Below are positions 18,144 to 24,454 of a stretch of DNA of 35,497 bases, one piece after another. How positions within the stretch are numbered: position 1 is the stretch's first letter; every line of letters starts with the position of its first letter. The DNA is from Myxococcales bacterium (lineage in GTDB: Bacteria; Myxococcota; B64-G9): positions 1-35,497 of the forward strand of contig JAAZNF010000027.1 of NCBI GenBank assembly GCA_012798435.1, read 5' to 3'. The notes under the pieces are model-generated. The model ran no database searches. It was given only the letters and a program-made list of their open reading frames with translations, and was not told the origin of the DNA. A program made the translations under genes and the position numbers.

Positions 18144-18214
18144 CTGCCGCGCCTCCACGCGCGCTCTCCTTGTGGACCAGAACGACCCCGAAGTCAAACC
18201 GCGCGGCACGTCGG

Positions 18215-18243
18215 TTGAATGCCATATCGAGTGCTGGTAACGT
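18215..18243 (+). promoter_or_regulatory. Promoter of murI, leaderless geometry
   Basis: TTGAAT (18215-18220), 17 bp ending TGG, then TAACGT (18238-18243). Seven bases later is ATG 18251, so the transcript would start at or next to the start codon. No Shine-Dalgarno sequence is present. Confidence 0.5.
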
Positions 18244-18250
18244 CCGCCGC

Positions 18251-19084
18251 ATGGCACAAAGCATGGCACCCATCGGCGTGTTCGACTCCGGCTTCGGCGG
18301 GCTGACCGTGTTCCGGCGCATCGTCGAGCGGCTGCCGGCGTACGACTACCTCTACCTCGGCGACACCGCTCGCACGCCCTACGGCAACCGCTCCTTCGAG
18401 GCGGTGCTGCGCTTCACTCGCGCCTCGGTGGAGTACCTGTTCGAGCACAACTGCCCGCTGGTGATCATCGCTTGCAACACCGCCTCGGCCAAGGCGCTGC
18501 GCACCATCCAGCAGCGCGATCTGCCCGCACGCTACCCCGAGCGGCGGGTGCTCGGCGTCATCCGGCCCACGGTGGAAGCCATCGCCGCCCGGCCGGAGTG
18601 CCGCGCCGTGGCGCTGTGGGCCACCCAGGGCACGGTGCGCTCGGAGAGTTTCCGCCTCGAGCTTGCGCGCTTTGCGCCGGGGGTGCGCCTTGTGCAACAG
18701 GCCTGCCCGCTGCTGGTGCCGCTCATCGAGGCCGGCGAGCTCGCGGGGCCGGGGCTCGAGTTCTTCCTCCAAAAGTACTGGCGCGAGACGATCGCCCAAG
18801 ACGCCGAGATCGACACCCTGCTGCTCGCCTGCACCCACTACCCGCTCATCGCCGGCCGCATCCGCGAGGTCGTCCCCGAGCGCGTGCGCATCGTCTCGCA
18901 GGACGAGCTCATCGCCCCGAGCCTCGAAGACTACCTGCGGCGACACCCCGAGATGGAGGCGCGCCTCAGCCGCGGCGGCGCGCGGCATTTCTTCACCACC
19001 GACATCAGCGAGCACTTCGACGAGCTGGCCCGGGCCTTCCTGGGCGCGCCGGTCCAGTCCGAGAAGATCGACCTGCGCTGTTGA
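18251..19084 (+). CDS. murI: Glutamate racemase
   Basis: A 277-residue cytoplasmic cofactor-independent racemase that makes D-glutamate for peptidoglycan. The N-terminal PIGVFDSGFGGLTVFR gives the catalytic Asp, YLGDTARTPYGNRS is the substrate loop, and the two catalytic cysteines are Cys75 in IIACNTASAKAL and Cys194 in LLACTHYPL. Slightly longer at the C-terminus than the ~265 residues common in the family. A second ATG four codons downstream (AQSM) is possible, but the promoter position favours 18251. Apparently monocistronic; it runs convergently toward etfA across a repeat-rich spacer. Confidence 0.94.
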   Translation: MAQSMAPIGVFDSGFGGLTVFRRIVERLPAYDYLYLGDTARTPYGNRSFEAVLRFTRASVEYLFEHNCPLVIIACNTASAKALRTIQQRDLPARYPERRVLGVIRPTVEAIAARPECRAVALWATQGTVRSESFRLELARFAPGVRLVQQACPLLVPLIEAGELAGPGLEFFLQKYWRETIAQDAEIDTLLLACTHYPLIAGRIREVVPERVRIVSQDELIAPSLEDYLRRHPEMEARLSRGGARHFFTTDISEHFDELARAFLGAPVQSEKIDLRC

Positions 19085-19122
19085 GCGCGCCGCGAACGGG
19101 TGGCCGGAGGTGCGGCTGCCTA
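19085..19122 (+). repeat. Dispersed 38-bp repeat, copy 1
   Basis: Matches copy 2 (19276-19313) at 35 of 38 bases. It begins GCGCGCCGCGAAC and closes with TGCGGCTGCCTA. The arms GCCGC and GCGGC could pair around an 18-base loop. It carries the 11-mer CGCGAACGGGT at 19091-19101. Confidence 0.65.
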
Positions 19123-19275
19123 GGTGGTGCGCCGCAACATGTGTATCTGGTGGCGGCCGCGTAGCCGACCGGGGGCCCCCCGCCGCCGCGCAGGGTCCTC
19201 CCGAGCAGCGCCGGGGGTGGTCGGCGTTAAACAGGCCGCACCTGGAAAACCTTTTGCGGCGAGATTGTTCACCAT

Positions 19276-19313
19276 GCGCACCGCGAACGGGTGGCCGGAG
19301 GCGCGGCTGCTTA
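19276..19313 (+). repeat. Dispersed 38-bp repeat, copy 2
   Basis: 35 of 38 bases match copy 1. It carries CGCGAACGGGT at 19282-19292 and is followed three bases later by the left arm of the 12-bp inverted repeat. Confidence 0.65.
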
Positions 19314-19315
19314 AC

Positions 19316-19372
19316 GGCGAGTCCTCTTCGTTGCTCGCCGCAGAGCCGGCTCCGCTACATAGAGGACTCGCC
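19316..19372. repeat. 12-bp perfect inverted repeat
   Basis: GGCGAGTCCTCT (19316-19327) and AGAGGACTCGCC (19361-19372) are exact complements separated by 33 bases. The loop itself contains the 10-bp palindrome GAGCCGGCTC (19343-19352). This could be a terminator stem for murI or etfA transcripts, or part of a mobile repeat; no U-tract follows on either side. Confidence 0.65.
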
Positions 19373-19374
19373 TG

Positions 19375-19412
19375 GCGCGCCGCGAACATCGAGCAGATGG
19401 CGCGGCTGTCAC
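19375..19412 (+). repeat. Dispersed 38-bp repeat, diverged copy 3
   Basis: Keeps both ends of the repeat, GCGCGCCGCGAAC and CGCGGCTG, at the same 13-base spacing as copies 1 and 2, while the 13 middle bases differ. Conserved arms with a variable middle are what a selected stem-loop would show. Confidence 0.5.
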
Positions 19413-19443
19413 ATATCGCAGGTTGGTGGATAGGAAAGGGCGC

Positions 19444-20412
19444 TCAGGCCTTGGCCTTCTTGATCTCCTCGGCCATCTCGGGGACGGCCTTGAAGAGATC
19501 CGCTACCAGCCCGTAGTCGGCCACGTTGAAGATCGGCGCCTCGGGATCCTTGTTGATGGCCACGATGACCTTGGAGCTCTTCATGCCGGCCAGGTGCTGG
19601 ATGGCGCCCGACACGCCCGCCGCGATGTACAGCTCGGGGGCCACCACCTTGCCGGTCTGGCCCACCTGGAGGTCGTTCGGCACCCAGCCCGCGTCCACCG
19701 CGGCCCGGGTGGCGCCCACCGCCGCGCCCAGCAGGTCGGCGAGCCCTTCCAGCAGCTTGAAGCCGTCGGCGCCCTTGGTGCCGCGGCCGCCGGAGACGAT
19801 CACCCGGGCGTCGGTCAGCTCGGGCCGCTCGGACTTGATGACCTCGAACTTCTCGAAGCGCTTGCGCAGCGCGCCCAGGTTGACGGCCACGTTCACCGGC
19901 ACCTTCTGCCCGCCGGCGGCGCCCTTCGGCGCGGCCTCGAACTCGGTCTGGCGCACGGTGACCACCTTGACCGGGGTGCTGATCTCGACCTCCACCACGG
20001 CGCTGCCCGCCCACACCGGCCGCAGGAACCAGCCGTTGTCGAGCAGGCCCACGATGTCCGAGGCCATGCCCGCCTCGAGCTTGGCGGCGACGCGGGGCAG
20101 CAGATCCTTGGCCTGGGTGGTGGTGGTGGCGGCCACCACCTGGGCGCCGGCGTCCTTGGCCGCCTGGGCGGCCACCGCGGCGTAGCTCTCGGCCAGGTAG
20201 TTGGCCAGGTCGGCGTGGTCGGCCACGAAGACCTTGGCCGCCCCGAAGCACGAGGCGGCGTCGGCCACCGCGCCCACATTGTGCCCCATGACCAGGATGG
20301 AGAACTCGCCCCCCTGCTTCTGGACGTACTTCTTCGCGAAGGCGAAGGCCGACAGCGAGGCCTTCTTGAGCTGCCCGTCGCGGTGCTCGGCGATGACGAG
20401 AACGTTTCCCAT
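19444..20412 (-). CDS. etfA: Electron transfer flavoprotein alpha subunit
   Basis: A 322-residue soluble flavoprotein subunit that binds FAD and, with EtfB, carries electrons from acyl-CoA and other dehydrogenases to the respiratory chain. The C-terminal FAD domain is clear: [49 protein letters not shown] and [21 protein letters not shown]. Classical length. ATG 20412 has AAGGAGG six bases before it, 11 nt after the etfB stop, so the pair is co-translated from one message. No dehydrogenase or ETF-quinone oxidoreductase gene is in the window. Confidence 0.95.
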   Translation of the reverse strand: MGNVLVIAEHRDGQLKKASLSAFAFAKKYVQKQGGEFSILVMGHNVGAVADAASCFGAAKVFVADHADLANYLAESYAAVAAQAAKDAGAQVVAATTTTQAKDLLPRVAAKLEAGMASDIVGLLDNGWFLRPVWAGSAVVEVEISTPVKVVTVRQTEFEAAPKGAAGGQKVPVNVAVNLGALRKRFEKFEVIKSERPELTDARVIVSGGRGTKGADGFKLLEGLADLLGAAVGATRAAVDAGWVPNDLQVGQTGKVVAPELYIAAGVSGAIQHLAGMKSSKVIVAINKDPEAPIFNVADYGLVADLFKAVPEMAEEIKKAKA

Positions 20413-20423
20413 GGCGCGCCTCC

Positions 20424-21176
20424 TTACAGGACCTTGGCTTCGTTGCGCAGCTTCTGGACCAGGGTGGGCACGTCCGGCACCTTGATGCCCGCCTTGCGCG
20501 AGGCCGGCTCGGAGAACTTGTGCCACACCACCTTGGGCTTGGTGTCCACGCCCATGGAGGCGAGCGGGATCTCCTTGAGCGGCTTCTTCTTGGCCTTCAT
20601 GATGCCAGGCAGCGAGGCGTAGCGGGGCTCGTTGAGGCGCAGCTCGGCGGTGATGATGGCCGGCAGATCGAGCTCGACGTGGTCCAGGCCGCCGTCGGCC
20701 TCGCGCACCACCTTGGCCTTCTTGCGGTCATCGGAGAGGGTGATCTTGGAGGCGAAGCAGGCCTGCGGCCAGCCGAGAAGCTCGGCCAGGATCTGGGCCG
20801 CCTGGTTGTTGTCGCCGTCCACCGCCTGCTTGCCCATGAGGATGAGGTCCGGCTTCTCCTCCGAGACGATCTTGTGCAGGATGCGGGCCACCGCGAACGA
20901 GTCCAGCACCTCGGAGGCCACCACCAGGATGCCGCGGTCGGCGCCCATGGCCAGCCCGTTGCGGATCTCCTTGGTGGCCTCGCTGGGCCCGATGCTCACC
21001 ACCACGATCTCGGCCTGGCCCTTCTCCTTGATGCGGATGGCCTCCTCGATGGCGATCTCGTCGAAGGGGTTGACCTTGTAGTCCACGCCCTCGGTGATGA
21101 CGCCGGAGCCGTCCGGCTTCACCTTGATCTTCACGTCCGGGTCGGTCACTCGTTTTGCGGTTACCAGGATCTTCAC
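20424..21176 (-). CDS. etfB: Electron transfer flavoprotein beta subunit
   Basis: A 250-residue partner of EtfA that binds AMP. Visible blocks: the N-terminal MKILVTAKRVTDPDVKIKV, NPFDEIAIEEAIRIKEKG, the AMP-binding ILMGKQAVDGDNNQ, and the ADP-binding-fold signature region VELDLPAIITAELRLNEPRYASLPGIMKAKKKP. Starts with GTG 21176 preceded by AAGGAGGAC. It follows the transaldolase gene by 25 nt and precedes etfA by 11 nt. Confidence 0.95.
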   Translation of the reverse strand: MKILVTAKRVTDPDVKIKVKPDGSGVITEGVDYKVNPFDEIAIEEAIRIKEKGQAEIVVVSIGPSEATKEIRNGLAMGADRGILVVASEVLDSFAVARILHKIVSEEKPDLILMGKQAVDGDNNQAAQILAELLGWPQACFASKITLSDDRKKAKVVREADGGLDHVELDLPAIITAELRLNEPRYASLPGIMKAKKKPLKEIPLASMGVDTKPKVVWHKFSEPASRKAGIKVPDVPTLVQKLRNEAKVL

Positions 21177-21201
21177 GCCTGTCCTCCTTGTTCACGTCCC
21201 C

Positions 21202-21846
21202 CTAGCGGGGGATCTTTTTCGCGTCCTCGAGAAACTTCGCCAGGCCGATGTCGGTGAGCGGGTGCTGGGTGAGCTGCTTGAGCACCTTTCCGGGGATGGT
21301 GACCACGTGCGCCCCGGCCAGCGCGGCCTGGGCCACGTGGATCGGGTGGCGCACCGAAGCCACGATCACCTCGGTCGGGTAGCGGTAATTCTGGAGCATG
21401 CGCAGCAGATCCCGCACCATCGACATACCCTCGGCCGATACGTCGTCGAGGCGCCCGATGAAAGGACTCACGAAGGTGGCCCCGCACTTCGCCGCCAGCA
21501 GGCCCTGCAGCGGCTGGAAGACGAGCGTCACGTTGGTCTTGATGCCCTTCTTCGAGAGCGCGCGGGTGGCCTTGAGGCCCTCGGGCGTCATGGGGATCTT
21601 GACCGTGACGTTGGGATGGATGCGGGCCAGCTCTTCGCCTTCGGCCTGCATGCCCCGGGCGTCGGTGGCGGTGGTCTCGGCCGAGATCGGGCCGTTCACG
21701 ATGGAGCAGATCTCGGCCACGACCTCGCGGAAGGGGCGGCCGGTCTTGGCGATAAGCGAGGGGTTGGTGGTCACTCCGTCGATGAGGCCCATGTCGTTGG
21801 CCTCGCGAATCTCCGTCACGTCCGCCGTGTCCAGAAAAATTTTCAT
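21202..21846 (-). CDS. tal: Transaldolase / fructose-6-phosphate aldolase family (TalC type)
   Basis: A 214-residue short transaldolase. These enzymes transfer a dihydroxyacetone unit between sugar phosphates in the non-oxidative pentose phosphate pathway, or act as fructose-6-phosphate aldolases. [23 protein letters not shown] (TNPS at 27-30) and the Schiff-base Lys83 in [11 protein letters not shown] are visible, along with [28 protein letters not shown] in its usual order. Transaldolase versus aldolase activity cannot be settled by eye; a Gln (FQ) stands where many carry FS. ATG 21846 matches the family length; an upstream in-frame ATG would add 34 atypical residues. Confidence 0.92.
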   Translation of the reverse strand: MKIFLDTADVTEIREANDMGLIDGVTTNPSLIAKTGRPFREVVAEICSIVNGPISAETTATDARGMQAEGEELARIHPNVTVKIPMTPEGLKATRALSKKGIKTNVTLVFQPLQGLLAAKCGATFVSPFIGRLDDVSAEGMSMVRDLLRMLQNYRYPTEVIVASVRHPIHVAQAALAGAHVVTIPGKVLKQLTQHPLTDIGLAKFLEDAKKIPR

Positions 21847-21870
21847 CGTGCATCCCTTTCGGTGGCGCCC

Positions 21871-21899
21871 ATTTGATTGAAAATGGCGCAGGCTGTCAA
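21871..21899 (-). promoter_or_regulatory. Internal promoter for tal-etfBA
   Basis: Minus-strand TTGACA (21899-21894), 17 bp, TCAAAT (21876-21871). The -35 overlaps the stop codon of the TPR lipoprotein gene. The spacer and -10 contain near-complementary GCGCCATTT and AAATGGGCGC arms, which might be an operator. Confidence 0.45.
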
Positions 21900-22471
21900 G
21901 GAGAATTGACTCCAGCGTCAGCTTTTTCTCTTTCTTCCATTTTATCAAGGCGTTGTTTCATGCGAGGGAGCGCCCGCCGGACCATGGCGGCGTGCGGGTG
22001 TTCACCCGCGCCGGCCAGGAAGCGTTCCCACAGGGAGATGGCCTCGCGAAGGCTCTCCCGCTCGTCCGCGTGGCGGGAGGCGAGCAACCCGCCCAGGGTA
22101 AACAGCACCTCGGCGTCGTTCGGATGGCGCTCGAGCAGGCGGTGCAGGGCGGCCAGCGCGGCCTCCTCGTCGTCGAGTTCCAGCGAGGCCTCGGCGAGCA
22201 GGCGCAGAGCGTCGCGATCCTCGGGCGCGAGAGCGACGAGTCGCAAGAGCGCCGCGACCGCCTCGGGGAAGCGGCCGTCATCCAGGAGCACCTTGGCGGA
22301 CGCGCGCAGCAGGGTCGGGTCGTCCGGCAAGGAACTGGCGTGCGCGGCGACGCGTTCGCCGAGCGGCCGCGCCGCCCGGGATTCGTCCGCTTCCCCTCCG
22401 CGGCAACCCGCAAGTGAAATCCACGCCACGGCCGCGACGGCCAGGGTTGGCATCGCTCTCGGATTCAACAT
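21896..22471 (-). CDS. TPR lipoprotein
   Basis: A 191-residue exported protein with a lipoprotein signal peptide ([17 protein letters not shown] after an optional six residues) and Ala/Leu/Glu-rich helical repeats typical of tetratricopeptides from about residue 45 ([36 protein letters not shown] is one unit spread over two helices). The N-terminal ATG 22471 overlaps the folK stop (ATGTTGA); ATG 22453 would give a cleaner signal peptide. Role unknown; TPR lipoproteins usually scaffold envelope complexes. Its codon use and position suggest it belongs to the dapL-folK operon. Confidence 0.75.
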   Translation of the reverse strand: MLNPRAMPTLAVAAVAWISLAGCRGGEADESRAARPLGERVAAHASSLPDDPTLLRASAKVLLDDGRFPEAVAALLRLVALAPEDRDALRLLAEASLELDDEEAALAALHRLLERHPNDAEVLFTLGGLLASRHADERESLREAISLWERFLAGAGEHPHAAMVRRALPRMKQRLDKMEEREKADAGVNSP

Positions 22472-22959
22472 TCGTCTCCCAGCCGCGCCACGCGCGCGCC
22501 GTCCTGGAGGAGGTCGAGCATCTCCCGCACCGTCCGGCCCAGGATCGGGTGGCGCAGCTCGGGGGCGATCTCGGAAAGCGGCGCCAGTACAAACCGGCGC
22601 TCGTGGAGGCGGGGGTGCGGAAGCCGCAGCGTCGGCTCTTCGACGACCTCGTCGCCGTAGAGCAGGATGTCGATGTCCATCGGGCGCGGCTCGAGGTGCC
22701 CCGCCGTGCGGCCCAGCGCGCGCTCGATCCCCTGGCAGGCATCGAGCAGCTTGTGTGGCGAGAGCGCGGTGTCGAGCTCGGCCGCCAGGTTGAAGAAGTC
22801 GGGCATCGGCCCGGTGCCGACCGGCTCGGTCTGGTACAACCCCGAGCGCCGCAGCAGGCGCAGCCCGGGGGTGTCCGAGAGCCTCCGCAGCGCCTCGCGG
22901 CAGGCGGCGCGGCGGTCGCCCAGGTTGGAGCCCAGCGAGATGAAGGCGCGCGGGCTCAT
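22465..22959 (-). CDS. folK: 6-hydroxymethyl-dihydropterin pyrophosphokinase
   Basis: A 164-residue cytoplasmic enzyme of folate synthesis that transfers pyrophosphate from ATP to 6-hydroxymethyl-7,8-dihydropterin. The family landmarks are all present: AFISLGSNLGDR at the start, SGLYQTEPVG, DFFNLAAEL, the metal/ATP signature RPMDIDILLYGDE, and LPHPRLHERRFVLAPLSEIAPE. It overlaps the dapL stop by 4 nt (ATGA). No folB or folP lies nearby, so folate genes are scattered. Confidence 0.95.
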   Translation of the reverse strand: MSPRAFISLGSNLGDRRAACREALRRLSDTPGLRLLRRSGLYQTEPVGTGPMPDFFNLAAELDTALSPHKLLDACQGIERALGRTAGHLEPRPMDIDILLYGDEVVEEPTLRLPHPRLHERRFVLAPLSEIAPELRHPILGRTVREMLDLLQDGARVARLGDEC

Positions 22960-24125
22960 GCGCGCGCCAGGAACCTCGCCACGCGGCGGCCGGCCTCGCG
23001 CAGGCGGTCTTCCGGCACGGTGAGAGACAGTCGCACGAAGCCCTTCCCCGAGGGGCCGAAGCCCGAGCCCGGCGCCACCAGCACCCCGGTCTTCTCGACC
23101 AGCGCGCCGGCGAAGGCCTGATCGTCGCCGCCGGGGATTTTGAGCCAGAGGTAGAACGTCGCCCGCGGGTTCGGCGGATTCAGCCCGCCCCGGCGCAGCT
23201 CCTCGACCAGCGCGTCGCGGCGCCGCCGGTACACGTCCACCACCTCCGAGAGGTGCCCGGGCCAGGTCTCCATGGCGGACAGCGCGGCCTGCTGGATGGC
23301 GCCGAACACGCCGGAGTCCATGTTGCTCTTGAGCCGGGCCAGCGCCGACACCACCTCGGCGTTGCCGGCGGCGAAGCCCACCCGCCAGCCGCACATGCTG
23401 TAGGTCTTGGACAGCGAGTGGAACTCGACCGTCACCTCCTTGGCGCCGGGGAGCTGGAGGGCCGAGGGCGCGCGGTAGCCGTCGAAGGCGATCTCGGAGT
23501 AGGCCGAGTCCACCGCCAGGATGATGCCGTGCTCGCGGCAGAACCCGACCGCCCGCCGGAAGAAGCCCTCGTCGGCCACCGCGGCGGTGGGGTTGTTGGG
23601 GTAGTTCACCCACAGCACCCGCGCCTTGGCCAGCACCTCGGCCGGGATGCCCGCCAGGTCGGGGAGGAACCCGTTCTCCTCGCGCAGCGGCAACCAGTGG
23701 ACCTCGCCGCCGATGAGGCGGGTGGCGATGGAGTACACCGGGTAGCCGGGGTCGGGCACCAGCGCCACGTCGCCCGGGTCCATGAGCACGAAGGGCAGGT
23801 GGAAGATGCCCTCCTTGGTGCCGATCAGGGCCACGATCTCCTTCTCGGCGTCGAGGTCGACGCCGTAGCGGCGCTTCAGCCAGCGGGCGGCCGCGTTGCG
23901 GAAGGGCATCCCGCCGGCGTAGGCCGGGTAGCGGTGGTTGGCGGGATCGGCCAGGGCGCGCTGGCCCGCCTCCACGATGGCGCTGGGGGTGGGCAGGTCG
24001 GGATCGCCGATGGTCAGCGAGATCACGTCCAGGCCGCGGGCCTGGGCCTCGCGTTTCTTTCGGTCCAGCTCGGCGAAGAGGTACGGGGCGAGCTTCTGCA
24101 TGCGGCCGGCCAGGCGAACGCTCAT
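22956..24125 (-). CDS. dapL: LL-diaminopimelate aminotransferase-like (fold type I PLP enzyme)
   Basis: A 389-residue class I/II aminotransferase. The N-terminal LAPYLFAELDRKKREAQARG and GDPDLPTP, followed by YPAYAGGMPFRNAAARWLKRRYGV, are typical of the DapL2 type, which converts tetrahydrodipicolinate directly to LL-diaminopimelate for lysine and peptidoglycan. The PLP Lys is Lys240 in SLSKTYSMCGWRVGF; WVNYPNNPTAA and the C-terminal RLSLTVPEDRLREAGRR complete the fold. AAGGAGG lies five bases before ATG 24125. Another aminotransferase specificity (for example alanine or aspartate) is possible. First gene of a leftward operon. Confidence 0.85.
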   Translation of the reverse strand: MSVRLAGRMQKLAPYLFAELDRKKREAQARGLDVISLTIGDPDLPTPSAIVEAGQRALADPANHRYPAYAGGMPFRNAAARWLKRRYGVDLDAEKEIVALIGTKEGIFHLPFVLMDPGDVALVPDPGYPVYSIATRLIGGEVHWLPLREENGFLPDLAGIPAEVLAKARVLWVNYPNNPTAAVADEGFFRRAVGFCREHGIILAVDSAYSEIAFDGYRAPSALQLPGAKEVTVEFHSLSKTYSMCGWRVGFAAGNAEVVSALARLKSNMDSGVFGAIQQAALSAMETWPGHLSEVVDVYRRRRDALVEELRRGGLNPPNPRATFYLWLKIPGGDDQAFAGALVEKTGVLVAPGSGFGPSGKGFVRLSLTVPEDRLREAGRRVARFLARA

Positions 24126-24150
24126 GGGTGCCTCCTTGAACAGCCGCGGC

Positions 24151-24180
24151 AGTATATGAAGCGGTGGCGAGCGGGGTCAA
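24151..24180 (-). promoter_or_regulatory. Promoter of the dapL operon
   Basis: Minus-strand TTGACC (24180-24175), 18 bp, TATACT (24156-24151), the best -10 in the window. GCCGCGGC-centred sites lie on both sides: AGCCGCGGCT (24180-24189), overlapping the -35, and AGCCGCGGCA (24142-24151), touching the -10; they could form an operator pair. Confidence 0.6.
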
Positions 24181-24211
24181 GCCGCGGCTGAGCAGTCTGA
24201 TCCTCGGATAA

Positions 24212-24295
24212 CGCGAACGGGTCCTGCCACCTCTTCCCCCGGCTCTCTCCCGAAAGATCGCTCGCCGGGGACCCCCTCGGCGTCACCCGTTCGCG
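24212..24295. repeat. 84-bp nested inverted-repeat element
   Basis: Outer arms CGCGAACGGGT (24212-24222) and ACCCGTTCGCG (24285-24295) are exact complements. Inside, CCCCGGC (24237-24243) and GCCGGGG (24264-24270) are a second exact pair. The outer arm is the same 11-mer found in the murI-etfA spacer. It lies between two divergent promoters and is not explained by either. Confidence 0.65.
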
Positions 24296-24330
24296 TACAC
24301 AATCGCTCGAGAAATCAGCGGGATCGAGTC

Positions 24331-24372
24331 TTGACCGAAGACAAGGGGCAGATCCTTTCGTTGACTGAAGAC
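24331..24372 (+). repeat. Direct repeat TTGACYGAAGAC upstream of the PBP gene
   Basis: TTGACCGAAGAC (24331-24342) and TTGACTGAAGAC (24361-24372) differ at one base and start exactly 30 bp apart, about three helical turns. The second copy supplies the -35 box of the PBP promoter. A regulator binding on one face of the helix is possible. Confidence 0.5.
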
Positions 24373-24388
24373 GTCCACATGGTAAACT
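24361..24388 (+). promoter_or_regulatory. Promoter of the PBP1A-like gene
   Basis: TTGACT (24361-24366), 16 bp ending TGG, then TAAACT (24383-24388). The start near 24395 gives a leader of about 60 nt to GTG 24455, which has GGAGG four bases before it. The upstream ATG 24434 lacks a ribosome binding site. Confidence 0.6.
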
Positions 24389-24454
24389 CCTGCCCTCGCG
24401 GGCCGCCGGCGGACGTCCAGCGGACGTCTTTCGATGACCCGGCGTGGAGGTCGC

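Larger units (their letters stand above)
19085..19443. other. Repeat-rich non-coding spacer between murI and etfA
   Basis: 359 bp between convergent genes, with no credible coding region. It contains three copies of a ~38-bp repeat and at least three inverted repeats: GCCGACC/GGTCGGC at 19164-19170 and 19219-19225, GCCGCA/TGCGGC at about 19235-19260, and a 12-bp pair at 19316-19372. A ten-base palindrome GGGGGCCCCC sits inside the first. The density of structure suggests a REP/BIME-like repeat cluster, a bidirectional terminator region or a structured RNA. Confidence 0.55.
24126..24454. other. Divergent regulatory region between dapL and the PBP gene
   Basis: 329 bp without a gene. From left to right it contains the dapL Shine-Dalgarno and promoter, two AGCCGCGGC sites around that promoter, an 84-bp structured repeat, a direct repeat pair and the PBP promoter, described separately. 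Confidence 0.6.

Noticed and set aside
21847-21948. Extended N-terminus of the transaldolase
   Set aside because: It would add 34 residues unlike the family and overlap the internal promoter and the stop of the lipoprotein gene; ATG 21846 with AAGGGA fits the known length.
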